Origin: Diorhabda sublineata
Taxonomy: Eukaryota > Arthropoda > Insecta > Coleoptera > Chrysomelidae
NCBI RefSeq assembly: GCF_026230105.1
Contig: NC_079477.1
Location: 17,985,001-18,049,000, forward strand
Length of the DNA stretch: 64,000 bases
Direction of reading: 5' to 3'
In this document: piece by piece, positions 11,731-23,819 of the stretch
How the letters are laid out: every line of letters starts with the position of its first letter
How positions within the stretch are numbered: position 1 is the stretch's first letter
Notes under the pieces: generated by a model
What the model was told of the DNA's origin: nothing
Seen by the model: only the letters and a program-made list of their open reading frames with translations
The model's database searches: none
Program-made: the position numbers and the translations under genes

Positions 11731-12139
11731 CCAGCATCGGTTATTACTTCATAATTTTTATATCAAAATATTCCGATTTTTTGGTGCAAAATTAAATGAT
11801 GTTTAAATTCACCTGAAATTTTGAGCAATCAATCTGATATTGAGAAAGTTATGTTCAATACTACTTGATACAAACCGTATAACTAGCGACGTCCATGAGA
11901 GTCAGACATAAAAGAAAATTCATTGGATGTATCAGCTTTCGAAACATATTCATATATAAAATGTATATACATAAAATTTCAGTACAATGTTTCCAGTAGT
12001 TGCGGAGAAATTGTAAAACATTTGTATAATTGTATAACGCATAGCGTTACGAAAATTTATTACTGAACAAATCCCAAATATCTTTCAGTTATCTATTTAT
12101 CCTAGAGACGGGATCACCTTCTTTTGAAACATCCTGTAT
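11731..12139 (-). repeat. Right long inverted repeat of the 4.45-kb block
   Basis: Reverse-complement partner of 7688-7964. It keeps about 130 extra bases in the middle that are absent from the left arm. Outer end: 'CATCCTGTATTAA'. Inner end: 'ACCAGCATCGGTTATTACTT', immediately after the ATA-rich tail of the retrotransposon. Confidence 0.75.
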
Positions 12140-13595
12140 TAAGAGAAAACGAACAAGTGATAAAAGTATCGTTAGTAAAACTATATAAACTATCATTAGT
12201 AAAAATATCAAATACTGTATCGGAGGCAGGTATCTAATGATGTTGGAATAATCATGACAGAAGACTGCAAGTTTTGTCAACAAATTATTGATCAATTAGT
12301 TGGATGAGGATAACTCCATAGATCTCTTTCTCAAATCAAAACTATGCTTGGCAGCTGTTTCTGTTTTCTTGCCGCCGAAAAGGGCGCTTTCTTCAATCTT
12401 AAATTCAAAGATAAATTGGAATGGGGAAGGCTATAAAGATTTTAAAGTCAAAAATATATAGAATGTTACTGATATATTATCGATGAATAAGTAACACTGA
12501 CATAAGATATATTGGTATGATCAAAGCATAAATAACAAAAAACACTATAATATATTCATATCACTAGTTAAGTACCAGTACAATTTGGATATTAGTCACA
12601 AATGTTTCCTGTATAGACATTTTTGAATAAACTCAACAAGAATGTTAAGGTAGTAAAAGATACTTCACAAACTTCATGCCGGTAAGCATGATATCGTCAT
12701 AAACTAGTAGCTCGTCATGCATAGTGCATATATCATCCACGGAGAACACAGGAAACAGGAATTTTTAAATTAAAAATGGACCTGCACCTGATGTGAATTC
12801 CGACGTGCTACAATCTTTTAAATGAACTTCGACTACAAAATTTAAGGGAGTAACTCACTCATAGTTATCAGAATATTATAGATAACTATATTTTAATCAA
12901 TTTTAAATGTTAGGAACAATGGAAAAAACAATAACGTTCATAGTGTCCACAGATTTTGAAAAATTGCAAAAAAACGGCCAGCTCAAAGTTATTTCGATGT
13001 TCCATCTCGTCATCGAAGACAAGAATTCAAGAAACTGTTGATTTACATAGCAGGAGTGGTCAAAAATATAGCAGGGGTGGTCAAACATAAGGGTAGAAAG
13101 TAGGAAAAGGTTCATTCTAATCAATTCGATATGCATATAAAGGCTCTAAAAATTCTCCTATTCGAAACACCGACGGCTCGAAAGTGGCGACGGTTCAAAA
13201 AAAATTTTTGAAATGCGAAACATTCAGTCTATACATACCACACTTTATTTCATTTTCAGTATTTTAGGTTAAAAAATCGTTTCTGTCATTTAACAGTTAA
13301 AGGCTATATATCTTAAAAAAAATCATTAAATGTTTTGTTCTAGCTCTTAAAATCGTATTAATTCAATATCCTCACCTTTGAACAGCTGTTTAATGAAAGG
13401 TTCCATTCATATATAAGCGATTATTCCTAAATTTTGAGAGCCTTATAAGAAGATGATGATGATGAATGTCTACCTTTTCCAAACGCCAAAAGTTTCATCG
13501 ACGTCAATGGTAGTATTATTAATAAAAATGCTGCAATGTATTTTTATAGTATAAAACTTTGGTTTTAGAAACCTTGAGTCAGAGAAGGTTTGAAT
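12140..13595. other. Intergenic AT-rich DNA
   Basis: No gene recognised. A small direct repeat, 'ATAGCAGG(A/G)GTGGTCAAA', occurs twice around 13047-13084. The minus-strand frame at 12903-13136 merely runs through it. Confidence 0.45.
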
Positions 13596-13624
13596 CCCAT
13601 CATGATTTAAGGGTGATTAGGTCA

Positions 13625-13972
13625 CTAGATATAGTCCTATGAAATGCCGTGAGATCAGAGCTGCTCCAAGAGAATCTAGAATCGTCTGTAAATAGACATA
13701 TTTTGCCACTGATGTCTAGATAGGCGATGTTGTTTAGAATAAGAAGAAATAAAAAAGGACCTAGTACTGAGCCTTGGGGAACTCCACATTCTATTGGCTT
13801 GCAAGATAACATCGTTGTATCAACTCTTACAAGATGACTTCTGTTGGTAAGGTATGACTTAAACCATGCGAGAGGTATTCCTCTGAAACCGTAGTACTGC
13901 AATTTGTTAATTAAAATATTATGATTTACACAATCAAAAGCTTTGGAAAAATCACAAAAAGTTGTTGCAGTG
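13625..13972 (-). repeat. RT tandem duplication, copy A
   Basis: This roughly 350-bp RT segment is repeated as copy B about 370-380 bp away in the same orientation. It keeps an open frame of 100 residues (13600-13902). Confidence 0.85.
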
Positions 13973-13989
13973 GAGTGATGGCTGTTTAG

Positions 13990-14345
13990 ACCATTTGTCT
14001 TATGATAAATATGGTCCTATCAAGTGCCGAGAGATCAGGGTTGCTCCAAGAGAAACTAGTGTCGTCTGCAAATAGACATATTTTACCACTTATGTCTAGA
14101 TAGGCGTTGTTGTTTATAAACAGAAGAAACAAAAAAGGGCCTAGTACTGAACCTTGGGACACTCTACATTCTATTGGCTTCCAAAATGAGAACGTTGTAT
14201 CAACCCTTACAAGCTAACTTCTGTTGGTAAGGTATAACTTAAACCATGCGAGAGGTGTTCCCCTAGTACGGCAATTTGTTGATTAAAATATTATGATTAA
14301 CATAATCGAAAGAGTTGGAAAAATCACAAAAGTTGTTGCAGTGGA
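13990..14345 (-). repeat. RT tandem duplication, copy B
   Basis: Collinear with copy A, with scattered substitutions and small indels (for example 'CTAGTACTGA(A/G)CCTTGGG'). Copy B has lost its reading frame more thoroughly than copy A. Confidence 0.85.
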
Positions 14346-15420
14346 ATTGCAGATGCAGTTGCAGACTCGAAAACATTTTTAATGTAAGTCCATCAGTTCC
14401 AGATGAGTATTTATTTTTGATGTCATTAATTGTACTGCGAAACTCTGTTAAAACTACGGACATAAAGAAGAAACTGTATAAATTAGCTTTGATTAGATTA
14501 GATTTGATAAATTTTTGGCTACATTTACAAAGTGATTACTGAGGTTATCAGGTGAAGTAGAGATTATGCTCGATGAAGAAGACTTATTGTTTCTTAGATC
14601 AATCACAATGGACCATGTTTCTTTAGAAACATTACGAGAACTGGCGAGTCTCCTATTATAATAAATATCTTTGGTAGCTTTTATTGTCTTATGATAAATT
14701 TTTTTGTATAGTTTTACGTAATTTTTAAAGAAAACCCTATCCGAGAATTACCTTAGGTGCGATAAAAATCGCATGTTCTTTGCAGATATACATAAACCTT
14801 TAGTAGACCAGGGTTTATTCTAATTATTTTCCATACACCTGAGGGGAGAACAATTGGATGTCGACTAGTTAGTGTTTTTAAGAATCTAGAAAATTCAAAG
14901 TCCACATCACCAGAGAGCATGTTCCAGTCAGTTGTTTGACAATTGTACTTGGTTTTGGTCAAAGGTTTTGAAATTTTTTTTCCGAAAAGATACGGCATAA
15001 TTTACAAAAAGCATTTTTAGTTTTGGATTTTTCTTCATTCATGATCGGAGAGAAAAGACAGTACAGTCTGTGGATTCTGGATCATACGATGACACGATGT
15101 AGTCTATAGTACTGGCACTGGTCTTTGTTATTCTGGTTGGTGCCGGTATATGCCGGTATATGATCATACCAAAAGAATAAAAAATTGATGGAAGACATTC
15201 TTGACCAGCACACACACTGGAATAATCAATATTGAGATCGCCACATAGAATTAGTTTGTATTTTAGAGGTAAGGACTCCAGTAAGGTCAGTAGTTTGTGA
15301 CAGAAAGTATGCACGTCCTCGTCAGGTGTTCATTAAACGCTGCAGTTGATTATAAACTGTAAATAACCACTAAAAAGTAATTTATGATGTGCAGCGGAAA
15401 CTTCATACACTTAAAAAATA

Positions 15421-15945
15421 CCTGCAGATATAGGCTTTATAGGTGTTATTAATTATAACAGATTTTTAAGAAACTTATTGGAAGGTGTGCGAGTCCAACT
15501 TAGATCAATATTGATGTTTCAAACTTCGTTGCATTTCAAGAACATTTTAGCTTAAACTTTTGCTCAAATCAATTACGAAGTTTCATTTTAACGTATAAAC
15601 TTTCTGAACCACTTAACCAAACCAAAAGTTTCTGAACGGGTAAAACAAAATAAATATAATTTAAAATTGTTGAGCTATTTCGAGGGTTTCAGCTTATATT
15701 AAACAAATATGTATGCACCAATATATAGGACAAACGAAAGAGATTAGATTATATATCCGTATATTCGAAAAATAAAGCGTGAACGATACTAAATATATAC
15801 AGATGGTCCAGAAATGAAACGCCAAAGTTACCGCAACGAGTAGAGAGTCAAAGGGTTTCAACAAAATTTCGTTTCGTTTTCTTATTAACGTTATAGCTGT
15901 CTGAAAAACGTGTTTAGATATAATTAAATATACATTGGATTACTA
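15421..15945. other. Intergenic DNA between LINE and mariner
   Basis: Nothing recognised apart from possible 5' UTR remains of the LINE just left of it. Confidence 0.45.
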
Positions 15946-16600
15946 CGAGGGCTGCTACTAAAGTTTTGAGATAGACAAATAAAAACAAATATTTATAATT
16001 GGACATGGATTTATTGTTTTTCAAAATATTCTTCATTAACATTAATATACTTTTGCATACGCTTAAACCAATTGTCGAAGTATTTTTTCCATTTCAATTG
16101 AGGTACCTCCAAAACATGTGATGTGAGCGCATCAACTGTTTCTTCAGGTGTAGAAAAAAAATGATTTCGCAATTTATTCATCACCTGCAGGAATAAGAAT
16201 CATTGGGTGCTAAACAAGGACAGTATAGTGGATGAACCATGAAATTCGATGTTTTGACTGTTCGGACACGTTTTTGTTTGAACTGATGTGTAAGAGCTGG
16301 CATTGTCATGGTGGAGAATGATTCGACTTCTGCATTTGGTTTCTCTGATTTTTTCGAACCCTTCTGACAAGTCAATGCTGGTGCACCATTCAGAATTTAC
16401 CGTTCTACATAGCTCTAACGGATTGGTGGCGACATGTCTAGTTATACCGAAAAATCAAGCGACCCTTTGTTTCTAAGTGGTTCGTGAGCCAATAACTTTT
16501 GTTGTGGCTCGTCTTGAAAGATTCGTACAGTCGATTGTTGTTTAGTTTCGGGCTTATATGCAGAAATCTATTATTCGTTACCTATCACGTCTTTTGAAAT
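15945..16600 (-). mobile_element. mariner transposase relic
   Basis: On the minus strand, reading through frameshifts: 'PETKQQSTVRIFQDEPQQ' (16540-16490), 'TVNSEWCTSIDLSEGFEKI' (16400-16345), 'RIILHHDNASSYTSVQTK' with the second catalytic Asp (about 16320), 'VHPLYCPCLAPNDSY' with the third Asp (16235-16195), and the C-terminal 'STPEETVDALTSHVLEVPQL' to 'YFEKQ' (16150-16010). This is the classical mariner D,D34D family of the Tc1/mariner superfamily. The 5' third, with the helix-turn-helix and most of the first catalytic region, is missing. 'ACGAGGGCTGCTACTAAAGT' at 15946 looks like the 3' terminal inverted repeat. Confidence 0.88.
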
Positions 16601-17095
16601 ACCGCGAAGTAATGCGCAAGTTTGCCTCAATCTCACGTTATATAGATATTTTGCTAGATTAACATAAGGGATGTGTGTACCTACAATTTATTTTGACTGC
16701 TACATACTTATTATTTTCGTTACTATAGATGTACAGATTCAATTCCATTTAAGTGTATTCTCAAACACTTGGTCTAATTGTTAATTCCATCTAACGATGT
16801 TTGCACTTTTCTACAGCCGACTAGAGAAAAGTGAAAATTTTGAAGAAATTGAGAAGCACTTTATATACGATAATCGAATTCTGCGCATTTTTTAATTGAC
16901 AAATTTTAGTCTATCTCTTCAAATAAGAGATGGGACCTTGTTATGAAAAAATGGAACTTGAAAGCTAGAGGGTGCTGTTCAATATATTTCAGATATAGTG
17001 ACTTCTTTTGACAAATTAAAATTGAAGCATAAAAGTTTAAACAAGTTTCTCGAGAATAGACTAAATTAAGCAAATTAATATAGCAAAAATCGCAT
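16601..17095. other. Intergenic DNA, possibly decayed 5' part of the pogo element
   Basis: No DNA-binding domain could be read on the plus strand. The minus frame at 16906-17247 is an antisense shadow. Confidence 0.4.
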
Positions 17096-17099
17096 ATCA

Positions 17100-18180
17100 T
17101 TCTCTTTTCTCTGCCCGAAAAGTTTATGATAAATTGGATCTCAAAACTCATCCTGAGAAGATCTATAATATGGATGAAAAAGGTTGCCGCCTGACGATTC
17201 ACCACCAGTAGACTGTATTGGCAAAAAAAGGGGCCAAAAGGGTCCATTTACAGTCATCAGAACTCGCTGAAAGCGTTACAATCGCCGGTTGTGTCAATGC
17301 ACTTAATAGTGCCCTAAAACCCATGATAATTTTTAAAGGCAAACGTTTGAAACCCGAATTATATGACAACTTACCACCAGAATCATTAGCAGAGAAATCT
17401 CCTAAGGGTTATATGACAAATGAACTCTTCAAAGAGTTTTTGAAGCACCTAGCTCGATACAAAAGTCCAGGAAAGTGTCTTCTAATGTTTGACCGGACAG
17501 CTTGTCACTTAGACCTATCTATCGTGGAAGCTGCAGATTCACTCGATACAGCATTATACTATTTGCCCTCAAACACCACACATGAGCTGCATCCACTCGA
17601 TAAGGCGGTTTATCGATCATTTGAACATCATTGGGATGCAGATCTTTTGTTATTCATGGAACAAAATCCAGATAAAAAAACTGACAAAGGCACGGTTCAA
17701 TATTATCCTTTCTAATGTTTGGTTTAAATGCATGACACGTAGTAACATAACAAGCGGTTTTGAAGCGACTGGTTTGTATCCGTTTAATCCTCAAGCTATT
17801 CCGGAAACAGCATTTGCCCCTTCTGTACTGACAGAAATACCAGCTCATGTACGTGATGCTGTTGATGTAGAAAATTTGCCGCCTTGTATCGCCCCCAGGC
17901 CAATAACCCCCGTGATCTCCAAACCATCGACGTCAATGCAGGAACAAAAAATGATCATACTCCGAAAATAACACCTGAAAGATTTTAGGGAATGGTTTAC
18001 GGTAGTTTCAGTTCCGACGATGATGAGGATAATATACCGCTTGCCCAAATTAAAAAAAAAACAGCGTTTAAGCAGCTCATGCCTACACCAGCTAAGAACA
18101 TTGAAAAGACATCAACAGTAAGAAGAAAGGCCATCAATTACAGAGGAACTCCAGTGACCAAAGACCTGTTCTACTAAAAT
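17100..18180 (+). mobile_element. pogo/Tigger-type transposase (DDE_1) pseudogene
   Basis: The plus strand starts with 'HPEKIYNMDEKGC' (first catalytic Asp, about 17150-17190) and a stop at 17211. A 165-residue frame at 17218-17715 follows, with 'AKKGAKRVHLQSSE', 'VTIAGCVNALN', 'PMIIFKGKRL', 'LMFDRTACHLD' (second Asp) and 'LPSNTTHELHPLDKAVYRSF' (third Asp region). A frameshift near 17690 moves reading to 'LSNVWFKCMT..SGFEATGLYPFNP', and a second near 17950 moves it to the acidic tail 'GSFSSDDDEDNIPLAQ' ending at 18177. This is the C-terminal two thirds of a pogo-superfamily transposase. The CENP-B-like DNA-binding N-terminus is lacking. Two frameshifts and one stop make it inactive, though it is less decayed than its neighbours. 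Confidence 0.88.
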
Positions 18181-19700
18181 AAAATAAAGGAAAAGACCAA
18201 AAAAATATAAAAGATTAGATATGATACTAGCACTAAAGAAAATAATGAGGGTTTGTACTGTCACGCTAGTGGTATCATGAGGAGTGCGTCAATTTTGTTA
18301 TTTTGAAGTCTAAACATTGTGATTATTACTTAATTATTAATTAATGATATCAATCTCCAAATATAAGACGTATATTTTGTTTAGTTTTGTATGTTAAACT
18401 CTCAGGCCTTATTACTCTACTATAGTTTAATAAAGCCTAAATACAGTGTTTTTAAAAACACTTTATTTTGACTATGTTTATGGAAAATCCTCCGGTTTTT
18501 TGTTTATAATTGATGTTAATTGCTATAAATGTTTCATAAACATTAAAATTTGTTGATTCATGCAAGTAGGTTTTGTTTTTTTTTTAATTCCCGCTTAGCT
18601 AGGCCGCCTGGCCGGGCTTATTGGCCGCACCTACCTTATTTATAAAGATACTATGGAATTGAAATATTTTTTTTCTTTTGTTTTATTTGCAAAGAATTTA
18701 TTTTCCTTCATGGATTTTGGTTAGAAATTTCGTTTTCCAGAAAAAAACGAATGAGGAACAAAAAGGGCTGAATTCACGTCTGGTACTCTGTTTAAACCGA
18801 ACTATCCTACAGGCAGGTACATTTTACTCGTCTATTTATGTTCATGTTTTATAATTCAATATTCAGTTGTAACAAGTTAACGAGGTATAATAATGATAGG
18901 TTCCAAGTAGGACTACAATTAAGTGCATCTGACTAAATAACGGCGTATAATGTCGTCCAATTTATAATGATTCGATTGCCTTTTTACGAATACTTTCTGG
19001 CATACATATTTTTAAAAGTATTTATAAAAATAATAAATTCACAAAATGGGGTCTCGTCTATGGTAGATCAAACAAATTTGTCGGAAAGGGATTCGAACCA
19101 GTTTTTATAATCTCCAATTGATATTGGAAGAACTGAACAAATAATCATTGCTCGAATGCGGTGTTGAAGAATTCGATAAAGTGTCACTTAATTATATTTT
19201 CAAATACGCTCTCTAGTGGTAGACCTAAAATTCTGGAATAATTTCCACGTCTTCTCAGGGCCACTTTTGTTTTATTTTTTTTTCCTGAAGCCATAATATA
19301 ATCCGTTCCTGAGATTTGAACGACAGCCTTTTAAGTTGCCCACCCGGTAGAGAGAACATGTTGCTTTATGAATATATTTGTTTCTGTTTTTCGAAATAGC
19401 CTTTCAGATGAAGATAGGGAAACCAAAACAAAGAGTTACAGGCATGGAGCTTGAAAACTTTAGAAATTGGAAGAAATCAGAATTCAAAGAGAGGAGGTAT
19501 TTTAAACAAAACATGGATTTTATTAAACAAAATTAAAACAATATACTCTTGTGGTAAATATCCAAACATGTCCAATCTTATCTAGTAATTGGATACTGCG
19601 GAGAATGGAAACAAAATAATGAAGAAGACAAAAGAACGAAGAGTAATATTGAGAGCCCCAAAAATCATTCAACGGAAGCCAGAGTTTCTGAATAAAAATA
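18181..19700. other. Intergenic DNA
   Basis: There are no genes. A small GC-rich patch at 18594-18633 has a GGCCG-rich inverted arrangement in otherwise AT-rich DNA. A GGATTCGAACC string at 19089 is discussed under rejected items. Confidence 0.45.
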
Positions 19701-20535
19701 AATGGAAGACTCATGGAACGGGAATATACAGAAATGAACAATAATAAAAAAGAAGAAGAAGCAGACACAGCGGACACAAATATACAAGAACTCGAAAAAA
19801 AAAGAAGACAGAAAGAGAAAAAACAAGCAAAACCGGAGAGAAGCTCACCTCCAATAATAATAAAGTCTCCACTCATGTGGACAGCAATACGGAAGCAGCT
19901 ACGGCATAGGAGAATCGATGCCCAGTGTAAAAGGAAAATCCCCCCTGGGAAAATAACAACAACATCAAAAGTGGATTTCAACAAAATGAAACTGCTCCAT
20001 AACGTGTATAAAGAGATTGAGTGGTATAAGTACCTATTCAACGCAAAAAAGGAAAGGAAGCTAGTCGTCAAAGGATTGACTGTAAACACTCCCGCGTCGT
20101 AAGTCGAAATAAAGCTGAGGGAAAATGGGTTAGAACCAAATAAAGTATGGCAACTGATGAGCCGTACACAAAAAAAAACGCCGACAAGAACCGAAAATTA
20201 CTACCGATTTTCATGGTAGGAATAGAGCCCGCAAAAGAGCAATCATATGAGAAGCTAAAAACTAAAATGTTGAAGTGTTGAAAATAAAAGGCTCGACGGA
20301 CCTGTACAATGTTACAGATGAAAAGGATTTTCCATAGGCAAAGCACGTGCAGCATAGGCGCGCACTGAGAAAGATGCACGGCAGCGTAAAAGGCGGTTGA
20401 CTGCACCCTCAAAGCTAAAATGTAAGAACTGCGGAGGAGAGCACCCGGTGAACTTCAGAGGCTGCTTGGAAAAACCCAAAGAGAAACAGCCACGAACACC
20501 ACTCAAGCAGGAGGCAGTTATGCACTAGCTGCTAA
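19700..20535 (+). mobile_element. Gag-like ORF1 of a Jockey-type LINE, broken
   Basis: A 129-residue frame (19713-20102) begins with a charged coiled-coil-like region (KKEEEADTADTN, ELEKKRRQKEKKQAK) and ends 'RKLVVKGLTVNTPAS'. Read across the next stops it continues 'VEIKLRENGLEPNKVWQLMS', 'EPAKEQSYEKLK' and, near 20422, 'CKNCGGEHPVNFRGC'. That last string is a C-x2-C-x3-H-x6-C zinc knuckle. The order RNA-binding-like region, then PRE_C2HC-like region, then zinc knuckles is that of ORF1 proteins of Jockey-clade retrotransposons, which coat the element RNA. ORF2 (endonuclease/RT) does not follow here, so the element is truncated. Confidence 0.75.
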
Positions 20536-23270
20536 GAAAACGCCAACCCCAGCAGGACAAGGAAGCCCGAATGTGCTGTAGAGCATGCAGACACTCATCG
20601 CCCAACAGGTACAGGATCACTAGGTTAAGTTAGGTTAGTAAAAAAATTCCAAAAACACAAAAAAATAGTTTTTTCCAACATCCAACATCCTAGGTTTACC
20701 GAGACAAGCCCACAAGAGGACACCCCTGACACGGTAATTACGCACTTCATAAGCAAGTGCAGAGTTATACATCGAAGACAGCTGTAAAGAGGGCGAAGGA
20801 CCACTCGATTTGGATCTTTTCTTGCCGAAGAAAGTTGGAAATGGTTTACCCGAGACACCAAAAACACACACATTAGGACATCCAGAAAAGAGGACAAAAG
20901 TTTATAACCAACAGGCTAACTCTTAACAAAAAGATAAGGAAGGAACACGCTAAACTGTAACATTAATGAGGATGAGGACTGTCAAGATGACAGGGATGGT
21001 GGAATGCTCTTCGCATCCATCAGATCATTTATACGGAGATGGATGCTTAGAGAGACGGGACTTCTCGTGCGCACGTGTGTATGAATTTAGTAACTTTATA
21101 GTTATTTTGTTATTGCATACAAATGTATATGATACATATTTCTACAATATATCTGTAATATTTTATTCATGTACCGAAAGAAAATATAAGGAAAGTTTAA
21201 TAAATATACATTGACCTTAAAAGGCTAAAGAATCACTGGAAAAAGTTTATGGAGTTAAAATTAGACTATGTTGAATAATAATACTTAGGGAAAAAATGTT
21301 TTTTCGTTGTTAGATCTAAAACTGGAAGCCCCGTATATTTTGTAGTAGAGGTTTATAGCTTGAGGAGACTTTAAAACTGTTTTGATTTCTGTGGGGCAAT
21401 TCAGAGTGTCCTTATAGTTATTCTTCAGATATGTTAATACTTAAGGACATGTGCTTTAAGGTCACAGTAGTATGACAATTATGACCAACAGGACGAATAT
21501 CAGAAGACATCGGATAACATTAATTTCATTTGGTGTGGCTGATTCCAGGTTTATTTTTGACGTCATCACTTAAAAAATACAGACTAGGGGAATAGACGGT
21601 ATCAAGTACTGTCAAGTGATTCTCCAAAAATCTTGCCAGTAATATTTAGAGTTCACCTTAAAATTATTTGACAACTTGACTAGATTTATAAATTGCTGGT
21701 CAAATCTTTCTGATTATGTGCAGTCAGATGGAGAGACTAGGAGTCTGCTAATTGAAGAGGAAAGAGAGTTTGGTGATGTCATGTATGTTTCGTACTATTT
21801 GGTAATCAGTTTAATCGGTTTTAATTTACTGAATGAAAGAAAGAGAATCAGTAAAAATGGCAACATGTTTTTGGGAGTGGGTAATACATTTGGAAACCTG
21901 GAGAATCTTGTAATCTATCCAGTTCTCAAATTATTAAAGACAGACCTTGTATGGAATGTCGTATGTATATGCATGTAATGGAAGGGAGATGTGAGATTTA
22001 TATACCTACCATTTAAGTATTTTCCTGGTTTATTCCAAATATACATATTGTACTCAAGTATATTCAAGATATATGTCAAATGCATGCCATTTATGTTCCT
22101 AGAATATAGTAGGTATGTGTTTCGTGCTATTTAGGAAAGAGTTGGTGGTGATCGGGTATTCTTATTTACTTCAAATACAAAATTAGATGTTAGATTATTT
22201 ATTGTAAAAAAATATAAGTAATAAAATTACAGAGATTATCTTCTATATTATTCTTTAGTATAGTCGTAGACCAGTATAACCGTACGTCAACAAAATATAC
22301 GATACTTTTGTGCCATCTTAATTGGCAATCCTGGTCAGTGACATCCTTCACCCAATTGGTAGATAGAGATAAGTTTGTTTCAATATAGCACTATCTGCAA
22401 TATCCCATTATACTAGCCAACTTTTTTTGATGGCGATGAATACCAATTTGATTGTTTTGGAGTTTTTGGTTTATTCTGCCATATTGGATTAAAGTGTTCC
22501 CTGCGATGGTAATCTACAATTAAAATAAAAACTTATATACATTTCTAATTCTAATAATTATTAAAAAGTAAAAGAGTAATATTATACAAAAACTAAAAGT
22601 TATAATAAATGTCAAATATCCCTTTCACAAACCACTTTAGCATATTATTTGGTATTACATATGGAATATTAACTTTTATATGAGTTTAACCATAATAATT
22701 CCAAATAGCCGAGAAGATTTCAAATAAACGAATATGGAGATTGCTAAAGTGTTTTACAATAATGATAAAAATAAAAAGACCAATTTTAACATCAGTTAGG
22801 ATAATGCTAAGGTTAGGTTGGTGCGGGGTGCTTCGACCTGGATTGGTCGTGGTCACTTGCATACTCGAAACTCAAATCTAAATTAAATACCTAACTAACT
22901 TGGATAATGTTAAATCAACAATGAAAACTTGATTAAGTAAACGTTATGTTAACAGTGTCCTTGTGTGTCCATTGTCCCCTTATAATCCTTATAATTTAGA
23001 TGAAAATAATTGATATTCCGTGAATAAAAAAGTAATTTTTTTTTAAAACCATATAAAAACAATAAAATTTCCGCGTAAATCCTTGTACAATTGATTTTTA
23101 ATATTAATAACAAATGCTGATTATGATAAAATTGAAAACATATATTGTAAATATAAAGGTAGAGAAATGTAAAAGAAAATTGATCATATAAGAACTATTA
23201 CTTTCTAATCATTATCAGAAATATCCGCTCTTGAGTGAAGTTAAAGAATTGACATAGCTACGAATGGAGA
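20536..23270. other. Intergenic DNA, no gene recognised
   Basis: Open frames at 20625-20897 (minus), 20966-21214 and 21676-21978 (plus) have no domain I recognise. The last, 100 residues, is the longest, but it has no neighbouring exon signals that convince me. Confidence 0.4.
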
Positions 23271-23277
23271 ATGTGAT

Positions 23278-23492
23278 GAAGTTAAAATTATTCAAAAATA
23301 GTTTTAATGTGTGAAAAAATAATTAAATTGTAAATGAATGTAGTAATATCATAAAGTGTGGGCGTTTGATGTATACAGCGAATTCGGGAGCAGTGAGATA
23401 AAATTTAAAAAGCTCACACTCTATGATATGTTCATTCACTCTTCACGATTTTTTCACACATTACAACCATTTTTTAATAATTTAAGCTTCGG
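23278..23492. mobile_element. Foldback / MITE-like element with about 75-bp inverted arms
   Basis: The left arm, about 23288-23364 (contains 'AATGTGTGAAAAAAT' and 'ATATCATAAAGTGTGGGC'), matches the reverse complement of about 23411-23482 ('AATGTGTGAAAAAATCG', 'ATATCATAGAGTGTGAGC'). The loop is about 45 bp. It carries no coding sequence and could be a non-autonomous DNA transposon. Confidence 0.75.
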
Positions 23493-23819
23493 TCATAGCG
23501 ATCATAAGTTTTTGCCCACCCTATAATCCATTCATATTTCAAAATATTAGTCGATACTAAAAATAATAGTGTGTGTTATTTATTCACTTTATACGAACAC
23601 TTGTTTATATTTTTTCGATAAGTTAAAATTTGCAAATACCAGTGGATTGGTTTATTAATTTTTAAATTTTAATTATTTATTTGGTGTTAATGAATGCAGT
23701 TTTTCCCAGTTAGCTTTGTAAGACACAAGAACGTGGTGTGATCTATATTTTTAGGACAAAGACATCTTTTTATAAATTGTTCGAGTTCTCGCAAATTCAG
23801 ACTTTTAAGAAACTATCGG

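Larger units (their letters stand above)
13600..15420 (-). mobile_element. APE-type LINE (CR1/Jockey-like) relic with duplicated RT segment
   Basis: On the minus strand the order is correct for a LINE ORF2. The endonuclease at 15420-15039 has 'LILCGDLNIDYSS' (catalytic GD.N) and 'STIDYIVS'. A linker follows at 14998-14753. Then comes 'INDIKNKYSSGTDGL' (14440-14390), fused directly to 'FCDFSNSFDYVNHNILINKL' (about 14340-14280), and RT palm 'CGVPQGSVLGPFLFLL' with 'FTDDSRF' as the catalytic box (13600-13902). Between the linker and the first RT copy the RT fingers are largely deleted. The central RT part occurs twice in tandem. Many stops show it is dead. Confidence 0.85.

Noticed and set aside
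16906..17247. 113-residue minus-strand open frame
   Set aside because: No domain. It overlaps the start of the pogo transposase on the other strand.
19089..19099. GGATTCGAACC, the exact reverse complement of a tRNA B-box
   Set aside because: The flanking bases do not form a T-stem (only two of five pairs), and no acceptor stem or A-box could be placed at the right distance.
19523..20089. 188-residue minus-strand open frame
   Set aside because: It is the antisense shadow of the gag-like ORF (19713-20102). Its Ser/Phe/Leu-rich composition mirrors the Lys/Glu/Asn-rich sense strand.
21676..21978. 100-residue plus-strand open frame
   Set aside because: No recognisable domain, no supporting exon structure or repeats. 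The length is possible by chance at this number of bases.
22808..22820. AAGGTTAGGTTGG, resembling the insect telomere repeat TTAGG
   Set aside because: Only two units. A similar short run occurs at about 20623-20638. Chance or a common interspersed motif.
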